Positions 46,491 through 56,651 of a stretch of DNA of 64,000 nt are shown piece by piece. Under the pieces are notes generated by a model. The model did not search any database. It was not told the origin of the DNA and saw only the letters and a list, made by a program, of their open reading frames with translations. The stretch's first letter is position 1, and the number at the start of each line of letters is the position of its first letter. Source of the stretch: Daucus carota subsp. sativus (lineage: Eukaryota; Streptophyta; Magnoliopsida; Apiales; Apiaceae); contig NC_030381.2 in the NCBI RefSeq assembly GCF_001625215.2, positions 46,746,689 to 46,810,688 on the forward strand, written 5' to 3'. The position numbers were made by a program, and so were the translations under genes.

Positions 46491-49445
46491 TTAAGCTAAC
46501 TTAAACAACCCAAAGTATGCTTCTCTCCATGTAGCCATTTTCCATAATGTGCACCAAACACAACAAATACCAAAAACATACCCACAACAGTAGCACAGTA
46601 GATTTTCTAGTTCACTTTGAAAATCATTATCTGGAGATTCTGAAATGGGGACATCAGAACCGACTTCAGAACCGCGACACTTGGACAGAAGCGGCTTCCC
46701 ACATAATAAAGGATTGCCATCAAACATAGACACGTCAGTGAGTGTCTGCAGTTGATTTCCTGTTGGAATTCTTCCCACCAAATTGTTGTATGAAACATTC
46801 AAGTGACTCAAAGAATGCAGCAATGAAATGCTGTCTGGAATAGGTTCAGAAAGTTTGTTGTGAGACAGATCAAGGGTTTCTAACCGTCTCATGTTTCCAA
46901 TTTCATTCGGGATGCTTCCTGTAAGATGATTCCTGGAGAGGTTTAAGGTTCCGAGTGCTGTGAGATTTGTTATTCCAGGTGGTATTTCACCTGTTAAATT
47001 ATTGCCTGAAAGATTTATGATATTCACCAATTTCAGAGTGCTGCTGTATTCCAATTCTCTTCCTTTGGTCACCATAAACATTTGTTCTTTAAAGGTGTGC
47101 CCAAGCCAGCCGCCATAACCAACAGTTGAGTCGGATTTAGTATAAACCAGTGTACGCAGGTGGCCTAGACAGCTTGGAATGACCCCTGAAAGACTGTTCT
47201 CCGCAAGATCTAGGATATGAAGGGTTGAAAGATTGCACCATTGTGCAGGTATGATTCCAGTGAGCTTATTAGAACTTAGGCGTAGGATCCAGAGTTTGAG
47301 GGAAACATTCCCTATCCACTGTGGTAGGTTTCCTGACAATTTGTTATTTCCCAGATCCAGGCTCTCCAGATGTGTGATGTTCTGTAACGACGATGGAATC
47401 TCTCCACTTAAACTGTTGTTGCTTAAACTCAATACAATGATATCATATAGCCGACCCAAAGAACTAGGAATTTCACCAGATAGGTTATTGCTTGATATAT
47501 CAAGAATGTATATCGACTGCGAATCATCCCAACAAGTAGGTAGCTTCCCAGACAACTGATTATCCCTAAGGGAAAGTATTCCCAAATTTGTCATTAGACA
47601 AAGGGATGGTGGGATCATGCCGGTAAGATGGTTCTCAGAAACATCAAAAACTTGTAGTTGTGTCAGCTCACTAATATCATCCGGGATAGGCCCTGAGAAT
47701 AAATTTTGTTGAAGGTAAATTTCTGCAGCATTGGGAAGCCAAAGTGGAAGCGATCCCTCAAACTGATTTTTCCTTAAATCAATATATCCAAGTGCTGGAA
47801 ATTTTAACTTCTGAGGCAGCTTCCCCTTTATTTTATTATAAGACAACTGCAGGTGGGTTACTTGGGATGATATGTTGAAGAACCACTCCTCAGGTATCGT
47901 GTCTTCAATTCCTGCTTTGTGAAGGACTACATGGTTGAGTTCACTTTGTGCACGTATCCATGCAGGAAATGCTGGTCCAACTATACAATTATACAGTTCA
48001 AGTGACAAGAGCCTAAATGGGGGACTCCATTCAGTTGTAGCGTTGAAAACCAATGGTCTGGCTCTGTCTGTGCTGACATATAGATATTGCAATCTTGCGA
48101 GTGTCATAAAATGGTCCTCTGTTAGAACACCTTGCCAATGGTTGTCTCTAAAATTCAAATCAGTGATCCTAGAAAGTTGCCCCAAAGTTCTTGGAATAGT
48201 TCCATTCATTTCGTTCAACGAGACATCCAATTCCTGCAAGAATGACAGGTTTCCTACAGATTCCGGAATAGATCCCCAGAAACAGTTATGACTGATATGG
48301 AGTTGTTTCAGATACTTGAGCTTCCCCAATGAGTTTGGCAAGCCTCCTGCTAACTGGTTGCCGTTTAGGCTTAAGGACACTAAGCTGTTGTCAGGACAAA
48401 ATGTGGTAAAGCTGTCAACAAATTTATCAAGTCCACCTGTTAAAAGATTTCCTGAGAGGTTCAATACTTTTAGACCACAAAGACTTCCTAAGGACCCTGG
48501 TATTCGACCTTCAAATCCATAATATAACTGTGGATCAGGATCTTCTTTAGAGTCCTTGTCTCCACATTCTCTCGGAATATTTCCATTTAGATTGTAATAG
48601 TCATTGCTGAGATCTAGTTTAGTAAGACTGGTAAGGTTATATATCCAGTTTGGTATTAAAGACTGAATTTGATTATCAGAGAGATCAAGGACAGAAAGCA
48701 GGGTCAAGTTGACATATGAAAGTGAACTTGGGAGATTATAAAGGTCACATCTATGAAAGTGTAATTCTTCAAGAAAAGGAAGCATATTGACTACTTGCAA
48801 CAATTCTGATCCTAGGTTGGCTAGGTCAGCATTTCCCATGTTAAGATACTTAATGGAAGCGAGACCTGAGAGCCATCGCAAGTTTCTGGACGACAAAGAG
48901 TATGATGAATCATACATATTAAGATCAAGATAATTCAGGCTAGATAAATTTCCAAGTTGAGGGGGGATTTCCCCTTCAAACAATGAAAAAGAGAGATTTA
49001 GATATCTTAAATTCTCTAGCTTCCCAAAGAATTCCGGAATTTGAAGTCCCTCAAAACAATTCAAGCTTAGGTCCAAGTAACCTAAATACTTCAACTCAAG
49101 CAAAGTAGAGTTTATCTTACCGCCCAAACACGACCTCTTGGAAGTAGAAGGAACTGTATTGCGGAGATTGATCTTGATGACATTTCCTGCAATATTGCAT
49201 TTGATGCCACTCCATCGGCAACAATCAACACCATTCCAGGATGAAAGCCTTCCTAAAGGATCTTGAAGCCCTTGTTTAAAGCTGAGCAGCGCTTCCCTCT
49301 CTATTTCTAAACAAGCAGTGTTGGCGAAACTTTCTTGTGCCAAGCTGAGCTTGATGATGTCCATACTTTGAAACAATATGACCAAGGCTAACAGAAAAAA
49401 TTTGATGAGATGATATGGATAATTTAACGTTAAGGCGATAAACAT
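46491..49445 (-). CDS. LRR receptor-like protein, EIX-type, copy 1
   Basis: Predicted plasma-membrane receptor without kinase, 984 residues, intronless. Order: signal peptide (hydrophobic stretch about 14-28), LRRNT domain starting [16 protein letters not shown] with a DCCRW pair, roughly 28-30 extracellular LRRs, a non-LRR island just before [14 protein letters not shown], four further LRRs, a [14 protein letters not shown] cap, an acidic spacer, a Cys-rich transmembrane segment near residues 945-965, and a short cytosolic tail ending [12 protein letters not shown]. This matches the EIX1/EIX2 branch of RLPs, which sense microbial patterns and need SOBIR1-type co-receptors to signal; the ligand here is unknown. 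Many N-glycosylation sequons (NLS, NLT, NIS) are visible. A second Met ([10 protein letters not shown]) 27 residues in is an alternative start. No frame damage. Confidence 0.95.
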   Translation of the reverse strand: MFIALTLNYPYHLIKFFLLALVILFQSMDIIKLSLAQESFANTACLEIEREALLSFKQGLQDPLGRLSSWNGVDCCRWSGIKCNIAGNVIKINLRNTVPSTSKRSCLGGKINSTLLELKYLGYLDLSLNCFEGLQIPEFFGKLENLRYLNLSFSLFEGEIPPQLGNLSSLNYLDLNMYDSSYSLSSRNLRWLSGLASIKYLNMGNADLANLGSELLQVVNMLPFLEELHFHRCDLYNLPSSLSYVNLTLLSVLDLSDNQIQSLIPNWIYNLTSLTKLDLSNDYYNLNGNIPRECGDKDSKEDPDPQLYYGFEGRIPGSLGSLCGLKVLNLSGNLLTGGLDKFVDSFTTFCPDNSLVSLSLNGNQLAGGLPNSLGKLKYLKQLHISHNCFWGSIPESVGNLSFLQELDVSLNEMNGTIPRTLGQLSRITDLNFRDNHWQGVLTEDHFMTLARLQYLYVSTDRARPLVFNATTEWSPPFRLLSLELYNCIVGPAFPAWIRAQSELNHVVLHKAGIEDTIPEEWFFNISSQVTHLQLSYNKIKGKLPQKLKFPALGYIDLRKNQFEGSLPLWLPNAAEIYLQQNLFSGPIPDDISELTQLQVFDVSENHLTGMIPPSLCLMTNLGILSLRDNQLSGKLPTCWDDSQSIYILDISSNNLSGEIPSSLGRLYDIIVLSLSNNSLSGEIPSSLQNITHLESLDLGNNKLSGNLPQWIGNVSLKLWILRLSSNKLTGIIPAQWCNLSTLHILDLAENSLSGVIPSCLGHLRTLVYTKSDSTVGYGGWLGHTFKEQMFMVTKGRELEYSSTLKLVNIINLSGNNLTGEIPPGITNLTALGTLNLSRNHLTGSIPNEIGNMRRLETLDLSHNKLSEPIPDSISLLHSLSHLNVSYNNLVGRIPTGNQLQTLTDVSMFDGNPLLCGKPLLSKCRGSEVGSDVPISESPDNDFQSELENLLCYCCGYVFGICCVWCTLWKMATWREAYFGLFKLA

Positions 49446-52055
49446 ATTTCTGTTGCAGTGACTGTGATGACCTCTTGATCAACTATCTTCTTCCTTTTTG
49501 ATGCGAATCATCCATCAGTTGTTACTGCTCTGCTTTTCACACAAGATGAAGAAAGATTTATTAATGAGTCTCGGAACTTTTTACTGTTTCTGCATCTGCT
49601 TATGGTAATATGTTTTTATAAGTCGGCCTAAAACGTATAATTCATCAGACAGTTGTCACTTTCTTACTTAATTCTAGCTTCTGTCCAAATGGTTGTCATT
49701 GTCCCACTCAATTCTAGCTTCTGTCCACAAACTCAGAGACAATGCCTTGGCTTATAATCCTTCTGGTGGTCTTTAACTAACAACTTGAAGAATATTACAA
49801 GAGCTTAAAGAAATGTCTGAGAAAACCAAAATGCACTGTTAGAATATCATATGATCCTGGTAAGCACTCATTCCAACACCTTGAGAATTTAGGAAAATTG
49901 GTCACTCAACATGATTCAGAGCTCAGGCTCACGGGAGAATCGAAGACACAATATAATTTTACTTCTCTGTAGCAAACACACATTTTGTTTCTTCTTCTGA
50001 TTACTCTACTCAGAGATATTCCTTTGGTTTTTTCCAAGTAACTTCTAGTCTTTGTCTTCAGTGGTTGTTCTGTAGAAATATAATTTATTTATTGCAGTCT
50101 CCAATTTTTTTTTTTCGGACGAGTCTATTTGTAGGAGCATATGCCTATTCACTCCGGGACATCTGCAACGTCCTCCCAAAGGGCACTTTCCATTATGATC
50201 AAAACTGCAACTGTATTGCACAGACAGAATTGACTGAGAATGTTTTATATGTCACCGCATAGTGATTCTATAGATCTCAGTATGATGTGTTTGAAATTTT
50301 AGTGTCTGTCTTGCTGATGAAATTTAATCAGATATTAGTCAAGGCTCCATCCCAGCAAGCGTGTGTAAACAAGTCGAATAGTGACAAACTCAAGTTTGAG
50401 TGTAATTAAATAGTTTGGACTTGAGCTGACGTTCGATTGAGTTATAAATTTTGAAGTTTGAAGTTCGGTAACTTCGGTTCACCATAAATTTGAGAGGTTC
50501 GAATTTGGTCTGAAAACTCGAATCGATCTATTTATATATTGACAAAAACTCCAACATGATAGGTTCTTCTCAGGTTCGACTTGATTTAATATATAACATT
50601 TATTTAAATAATAGATATTTATATAATAATATAATTATAATATATAAATATATAAAATAAAGAGAATAAATATAGACATCCAAATTTTATGACCCGAGTA
50701 ATTTGAAGTTTGAGCTTGGCTCAACATAATATTTGATTAGCTCGACTCGATTACTGTCGAATCGAATTCAAATATTTTAACAAGTCAAGCTCGAATAGCT
50801 CACGAACAGTTTGACTCGTTTACATCTTAGTTTTTTTTTTGTCAGGTTGTCCTAGATTTCTTATTTTTATCCAAGTGAGTTATTTGCTCTGGTATCTAAG
50901 CATGTGATGTGTGAAAATGTATCACGAATATGAGTCTGATGTTGTCCACATTTGAAGAACCCTAAATAGCCATCAACAAAATAAAACAATAAACTATCTA
51001 CAGAACTGCTTCATGGTTGTTTTAGAGATCGCATGTCTTCCTTGCCCTTTTTCATGTTGAAGGTGTTTCCAGAGGTTCACTCCTTGATTCAGTCAGGATC
51101 AAGCAACACAACGTTGTTAGAACAACCAAAAGGAAAATGTGAACACTAATCAATTCATTAACTAGTTGTCAGTGCAGAGGAGATAATAACAATGATATGC
51201 CATGTGGCAGATTAAGTCTTCACCGATGACTGTGAAGGGGTGTATTCTCCATATTAACCATTAAAACTACTTTGTCATTGCTCTAATGTCTTCTTGTTTT
51301 AGTGCCTATTTCTTAATCCAAGTAGTATTTGTCTGTTGTTTTTGTTCTCCCTCCAACTCGGTTTATTTAAAACACTTCTTGTTGCACTGTATTATCTCGG
51401 AATTTATATATGTTAAGCATGTGTTGTCTCTCGTTTAAGAAACACTAGAATTGAGAGAGCACCAGAAGCTCTCCATATGTGCTAGAATAAAGTAACAGTC
51501 ACTTGAATACTGTCTTTTGTTGCTGGTTTTTATTTGAAGAAATTAAGCAAATATAATATATAAAAAAAATACATTTCTGTTCCAATGCATATGGCTGCTG
51601 TGTCCTGGAAGGAGGAGTAGCTCAGAGTTTCGGTCAATAGGGCTCATTCAATGTCTCTACGCTTTCTTGCATTGATCTGGACCAGAAGTACATAAGGAAT
51701 GTAATTAGTAACCTAATAATGTAATAAGATAATTTTATTCATCGTCTTTGTTCCAAGTTTGCATTCATAGATTTGAAGGTTATGCTGCACTGATTTGGAA
51801 CTCCATTAACTTATTCATGAAAAACTAAATTTAAAGTTTTCCCATGTATCAGACTTCTATATCCGAAGGATGGAATCAGTGTGCTGAATTGCTCTAAAAA
51901 TTTATACCTTTTCAGCTGTTCTGCAAGCTATATAATGAACAACTGGATGGTAATTGATCATTAGTGAATTTGCAGGGTCATCTCAAAAACATTTTGCCTG
52001 CAGGGTCGGTCTAATTTACAAATTGAGCAGATTAATATGTACATAAACAATGCTG
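49446..52055. other. Spacer between receptor genes 1 and 2
   Basis: The first ~900 bases are upstream sequence of receptor 1. Parts near 49990-50050 and 50200-50250 resemble 55590-55640 and 55970-56010, upstream of receptor 2, so flanks were duplicated with the genes. No other gene is supported. Confidence 0.55.
50365..50828. mobile_element. Probable MITE with GTAAACrAGTC termini
   Basis: The left end TGTGTAAACAAGTCGAATAG and right end (minus strand GATGTAAACGAGTCAAACTG) form imperfect inverted repeats. Between them lie CTCGA/TTCGA-rich words and an AT-rich core. No clean target duplication was found. The same vocabulary appears in a relic at about 13620-13770. Confidence 0.45.
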
Positions 52056-55031
52056 TTAAGTTAACTTCAAAACCCGAAAGTATGCTTCTCTCCATGTATC
52101 TTTCTTCCACAAAGTGAGCCAAACACCACATATACCACAAACATAACCACCACAGTAGAACCATAGGTTTTCTAGTTCACTTTGAAAATCGCGAACTGGA
52201 GATTGCATAGTGGGAACATCATAACCGGCTTCAGGACCGGGACACTTAAGCAGAAGCGGCTTCCCACATAATAAAGGATTGCCATCAAACATAGACACAT
52301 CAGTGAGTGTCTGAAGTTGATTTCCCGTTGGAATTCTTCCCACCAAATTGTTGTGTGAGACATTGAAGTGATTCAGAGAGTTCAGATATGAAATGCTGTC
52401 TGGAATAGGCCCGGAAAGTTTATTGTTAGACAAATCAAGTGTTTCTAACAGTCTCATGTTTCCAATTTCATTGGGGATGCCTCCTGTTAGATAATTCCTG
52501 GAAAGGTTGAGGGTTCCGAGTGCTGTGAGGTTTGTTATCCCTTGTGGTATTTCACCTGTTAAATTATTGTTGGAAAGATTGATGACAGTAACGATTCCCA
52601 GTGTGCTGCTAAATTCCATTTCTCTTCCTTTAGTCACCATAAACATTTGCTCTTCAAAGATGTACCTCTCCATGCTGTTGGGTACCGTTGTCCAGAAAGT
52701 ATTAGTAGAAGTCAGTGAACTCAGATTGCCCAAACAGTTTGGAATGACTCCAGAAAGACTGTTGTCAGCCAGATCTAGGATATGGAGGTTTAACAAAATG
52801 CACCATTGTTTAGGGATGGTTCCTCTGAGCTTGTTAGATCTCAGTCGAAGGATCCGTAATTCCACTGAATCATTTCCTATCCACAGTGGTAGGTTTCCTG
52901 ACAAATTATTATCTCCAAGATTCAGGCTCTGCAATTTCATGCAATTCTGAAGAGACAATGGAATCTCTCCGCGCAGACTATTGTTGCTCAAACTCAATTT
53001 AATGAGAGAAATCAGGAGACCTATCGAACTAGGGATTTCACCAGAGAGGTTATTGCTTGATATATCAAGAGCCCAGAGCTGTTGTGCCTCATGCCAACAA
53101 TGAGGTAGCTGTCCAGTGAAATGATTTTCCCTGAGGGATAGTACTTCCAAAGAAGTCATTGCACAAATGGATGATGGGATCGTACCAGTAAGATGGTTCT
53201 CGGAAACATCAAGAATATTTAGTTGTGTCATTTTACTGATATCGTCCGGGATTGGCCCTGAGAAGTTATTTTCTTGAAGAAAAATCCACATGGCATTGGT
53301 AAACCAAAGTGGCAGCAATCCCTCAAATTGATTTTTCCTCAAGTCCATAATAATAAGTTTTGGAAATTTTAATTTCTGCGGGAGCTTCCCCTTTATTTTG
53401 TTATCAGACAACTCCAGGTGTGTGAGTTGGGCCGATAGGTTTGAGAACCATTCCCCAGGTATGGTGTCTTCAATTCCTGTATTGTGTAGAACTACGTTGT
53501 TGAGTTCATTTTGAACACGAATCCATGCAGGAAATGTTGGTCCCACCATACAGTTCATTAGTTCTAGTGACAAGAGCCTGAAAGGGGGATTCCATTGAGG
53601 AGGAACATTGAAAACCAGTGGTGTAGCTCTGTCTGTGCTGACATATAAATATTTCAATCCAGTGAGATTCATGAAATGGTCTTCTGTTATAACACCTTGC
53701 CAATGGTTTTCTTCAAGATTTAAATCAATGATCTTAGAAAGTTGCCCCAAAGTTCTAGGAATTGTTCCGTTCATTTCATTCAAAGAGACATCCAATTCCT
53801 GCAAGAATGATAAGTTCCCTACAGATTCCGGAATAGATCCCCAGAAACAGTTATGATTCATATGAAGTTGTTTCAGATACTTGAGCTTCCCCAATGAGCT
53901 TGGCAAGCCTCCTGCTAACTGGTTGCCGTTTAGGCTCAGGGACACTAAGCTGTTGTTAGGACAAGATGTGGTAAAGCTGTCAACAAATTCATCAAGTTCA
54001 CCTGTTAAAAGATTTCCTGAGAGGTTCAATACTTTTAGACCACAGAGACTTCCTAAGGACCCTGGTATTCGACCTTCAAATCCAAAATATAATAGTGGAT
54101 CAGGATCTTCTTTAGAGTCCTTGTCTCCACATTCTCTTGGAATATTTCCATTGAGATTGTAATAATCATTGCTGAGATCAAGTTTAGTGAGACTGGTGAG
54201 GTTATGAATCCAGTTGGGTATTGAAGACTGAATTTGATTATCAGAGAGATCAAGGACAGAAAGCAACGTCAAGTTAACATATGGTAGTGAAATTGGGAGA
54301 TCATAGAGGCCACATCTGTGCAAGTGTAATTCTTCAAGAAAAGGAAGCATATTGACTACTTGCAACAGTTCTGATCCTAGGTCGGCTAGGATAGTATTTC
54401 CCATGTTGAGATACTTCATGGAAGTGAGACCTGAGAGCCATTGCAAGTGTCCGGATGATAAAGAGTATGATATGGGAGTTACATAATCATGCGTATTAAG
54501 ATCAAGATACTGCAGGCTAGATAAATTTCCAAGCTGAGGGGGGATTTCCCCCCCAAACTCCGAGAAAGAGAGATTTAGATATCTCAAACTTTTTAGCATC
54601 CCAAAGAACTGAGGAATTTCAAGTCCCTCAAAACAGTTCAAGCTTAGGTCCAAATAACCTAAATACTTCAACTCGAGCAAAGATGAGTTTATTTTACCAC
54701 CTAAACAATACCTTCTGGAAATAGTAGATGGAAATCTGTTGCGTAGATCAAGCTTCATGACACTTCCAGACATATTGCATTTGATGCCACTCCATCTGCA
54801 GCAATCAACACCAGTCCAGGAAGAAAGCCTGCCTAAAGGATCTTTGAGCCCTTGTTTAAAGCTCAGAAGCGCCTCCCTCTCTGAATCTGTACAAGTGCTG
54901 TTGAAACTTTCTTGCGCCAAGCTGAGCCTAATAAGATCCATTTTCAGAGATACAATCAGGATAGCCAAAATATACAATCTGAAGAGATGAGATGAATAAT
55001 TTAGTGCAAAGATGGGAGAATAATCATCCAT
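52056..55031 (-). CDS. LRR receptor-like protein, EIX-type, copy 2
   Basis: Intact intronless paralogue of 991 residues with the same domain order as its neighbours: signal segment (LFRLYILAILIVSL), LRRNT ([16 protein letters not shown] with DCCRW), long LRR array, island before MVTKGREMEFSSTL, four LRRs, [14 protein letters not shown] cap, acidic spacer, transmembrane segment rich in Gly and Cys, and tail ending WREAYFRVLKLT. It shares a nearly identical central block with copy 1 (the stretch around [18 protein letters not shown] and the next four LRRs) but diverges more in the later LRRs. The island sequence (from STNTFW to IFEEQ) differs completely from both paralogues. MDLIRLSLAQ, 30 residues in, is a possible alternative start. 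Confidence 0.95.
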   Translation of the reverse strand: MDDYSPIFALNYSSHLFRLYILAILIVSLKMDLIRLSLAQESFNSTCTDSEREALLSFKQGLKDPLGRLSSWTGVDCCRWSGIKCNMSGSVMKLDLRNRFPSTISRRYCLGGKINSSLLELKYLGYLDLSLNCFEGLEIPQFFGMLKSLRYLNLSFSEFGGEIPPQLGNLSSLQYLDLNTHDYVTPISYSLSSGHLQWLSGLTSMKYLNMGNTILADLGSELLQVVNMLPFLEELHLHRCGLYDLPISLPYVNLTLLSVLDLSDNQIQSSIPNWIHNLTSLTKLDLSNDYYNLNGNIPRECGDKDSKEDPDPLLYFGFEGRIPGSLGSLCGLKVLNLSGNLLTGELDEFVDSFTTSCPNNSLVSLSLNGNQLAGGLPSSLGKLKYLKQLHMNHNCFWGSIPESVGNLSFLQELDVSLNEMNGTIPRTLGQLSKIIDLNLEENHWQGVITEDHFMNLTGLKYLYVSTDRATPLVFNVPPQWNPPFRLLSLELMNCMVGPTFPAWIRVQNELNNVVLHNTGIEDTIPGEWFSNLSAQLTHLELSDNKIKGKLPQKLKFPKLIIMDLRKNQFEGLLPLWFTNAMWIFLQENNFSGPIPDDISKMTQLNILDVSENHLTGTIPSSICAMTSLEVLSLRENHFTGQLPHCWHEAQQLWALDISSNNLSGEIPSSIGLLISLIKLSLSNNSLRGEIPLSLQNCMKLQSLNLGDNNLSGNLPLWIGNDSVELRILRLRSNKLRGTIPKQWCILLNLHILDLADNSLSGVIPNCLGNLSSLTSTNTFWTTVPNSMERYIFEEQMFMVTKGREMEFSSTLGIVTVINLSNNNLTGEIPQGITNLTALGTLNLSRNYLTGGIPNEIGNMRLLETLDLSNNKLSGPIPDSISYLNSLNHFNVSHNNLVGRIPTGNQLQTLTDVSMFDGNPLLCGKPLLLKCPGPEAGYDVPTMQSPVRDFQSELENLWFYCGGYVCGICGVWLTLWKKDTWREAYFRVLKLT

Positions 55032-56651
55032 CAGTTGTGCGCCTCTTTTGTAGTTGAAAGATTTCCAACTGTTCTAAAAGGAAGAATGAACTTATATTAG
55101 TGACTGTTAGAGACTAATTTTTAGTTTTGCATAGCATGTTGCCATGTAAATGTTTGCTTACAGTTACAATTTCCGAATTTATATTTGCTGACACTGTTGT
55201 CATTATCTTATCAAAACTTAGCTTCTGTCAGCATCCTTAAAGACAATGCCGACAACCTTTTAACACTGAAAACACATAAAACCGGCCTAGGTGAAAACCA
55301 CAATGTGGCAGTTTCTTCCTACAGAAAACTCTAGAAAGACGAAGTAAGAGCATTCTCCAACATCTATAGATTTTGTTTGGCTAGAATCTAGATACACCCT
55401 AACTTATATGACATTATCCCAGATAACCCTTTAAGTGGTTTAGGATTTCTTCAAAAATTAAACATAAGTATAAACTAGTACATCTCTGATTAAAGCCATA
55501 ATGCTCACAACTATGCAAAGACTTATTCTTTAATTCTCAATCACTAACACATAGTATTTGTTTCTTCTTGTGAATATTCTCCTTCTCATTCAGAGGTATT
55601 CTTTGGTTTCGTCGAGTGGATTTTAGTCGTTATAATCTTTCATAGCACTTGGAGACAAAATTCTAATTTTTTTGTATGTGCATGTGGTGTCATCTACAGG
55701 ATCATACATTATTTAACAGCATCCACAAAATATGTAGGATACATTTAGCTTATAGTTAATGAGTCCGGGAATCAGAACCTTTATCCCATGTGTTGGTGTT
55801 TGCATTAGTAAATTAGTTGCTTGGACTGGTAAACCATTCTTTATTTACATCTTGGGGTTTCGTATCATTTCCATTCTCATTCTTGATTCTCATTCCCATC
55901 AACGATCCAAACACCCCCCTTCCGGAGTATATCACCGTGTTATTTCATGCTCATTATCAGATGCTAACTACAACTGCCATTGCATACATAGAAACGACTG
56001 AGAATGTTAAATATATTATGTGATATATGATATCGAGTAGACACTGGACTGTCACACAAAAAACTACCTGCTTAGTGGAAAATGTATGTGGTTTGAGTGA
56101 GAACAGGGCATCATATCACTATTTCAGTAGGGAATCGAGCGATCCAAGGTTGATAAAATGGCCAAAACGGAAGTACGTGGTCACTAGTCATTAACTAATA
56201 CGTTGTCAATTTAGAGGAGATGATAACAATGATAGTTCCATCACCCGCAATGGGGTCCAAGTATTTGTCTGAGGTTTGTGTACTTACTTCCTGTAATCTA
56301 GTTCACTGTATAAACAATCTTTCTTACACTATATTTATTATTATTATTGCAGTTCAAGATTTGTTTCCATGTATTTGGTTTATCCATGTTTTTAGATTAT
56401 ATATGTTGTTCTTAGCACCCATAAAAACATTCCTCAAATTTATAGAGCCGGGAAGGGCTAATAATTTACATGACGTGAGATATCACATTATTCGGAAAAA
56501 GTTATATTTCTTAGGCCCAACAATTTGATTTGATGTAAAATTTTATGCGAACAATGATATAATTGTATTGCTATATGAACTCTAAGCCAAACTTTATCAT
56601 TATATAACAATGTATGACAGTAGCCAAATAATATTTACATGAAATAAGCTG
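55032..56651. other. Spacer between receptor genes 2 and 3
   Basis: It includes the upstream region of receptor 2 and the 3' flank of receptor 3. Short frames at 55759-56023 and 56220-56528 have no family signature. Partial similarity to the 49.9-50.3 kb region is noted. Confidence 0.5.
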
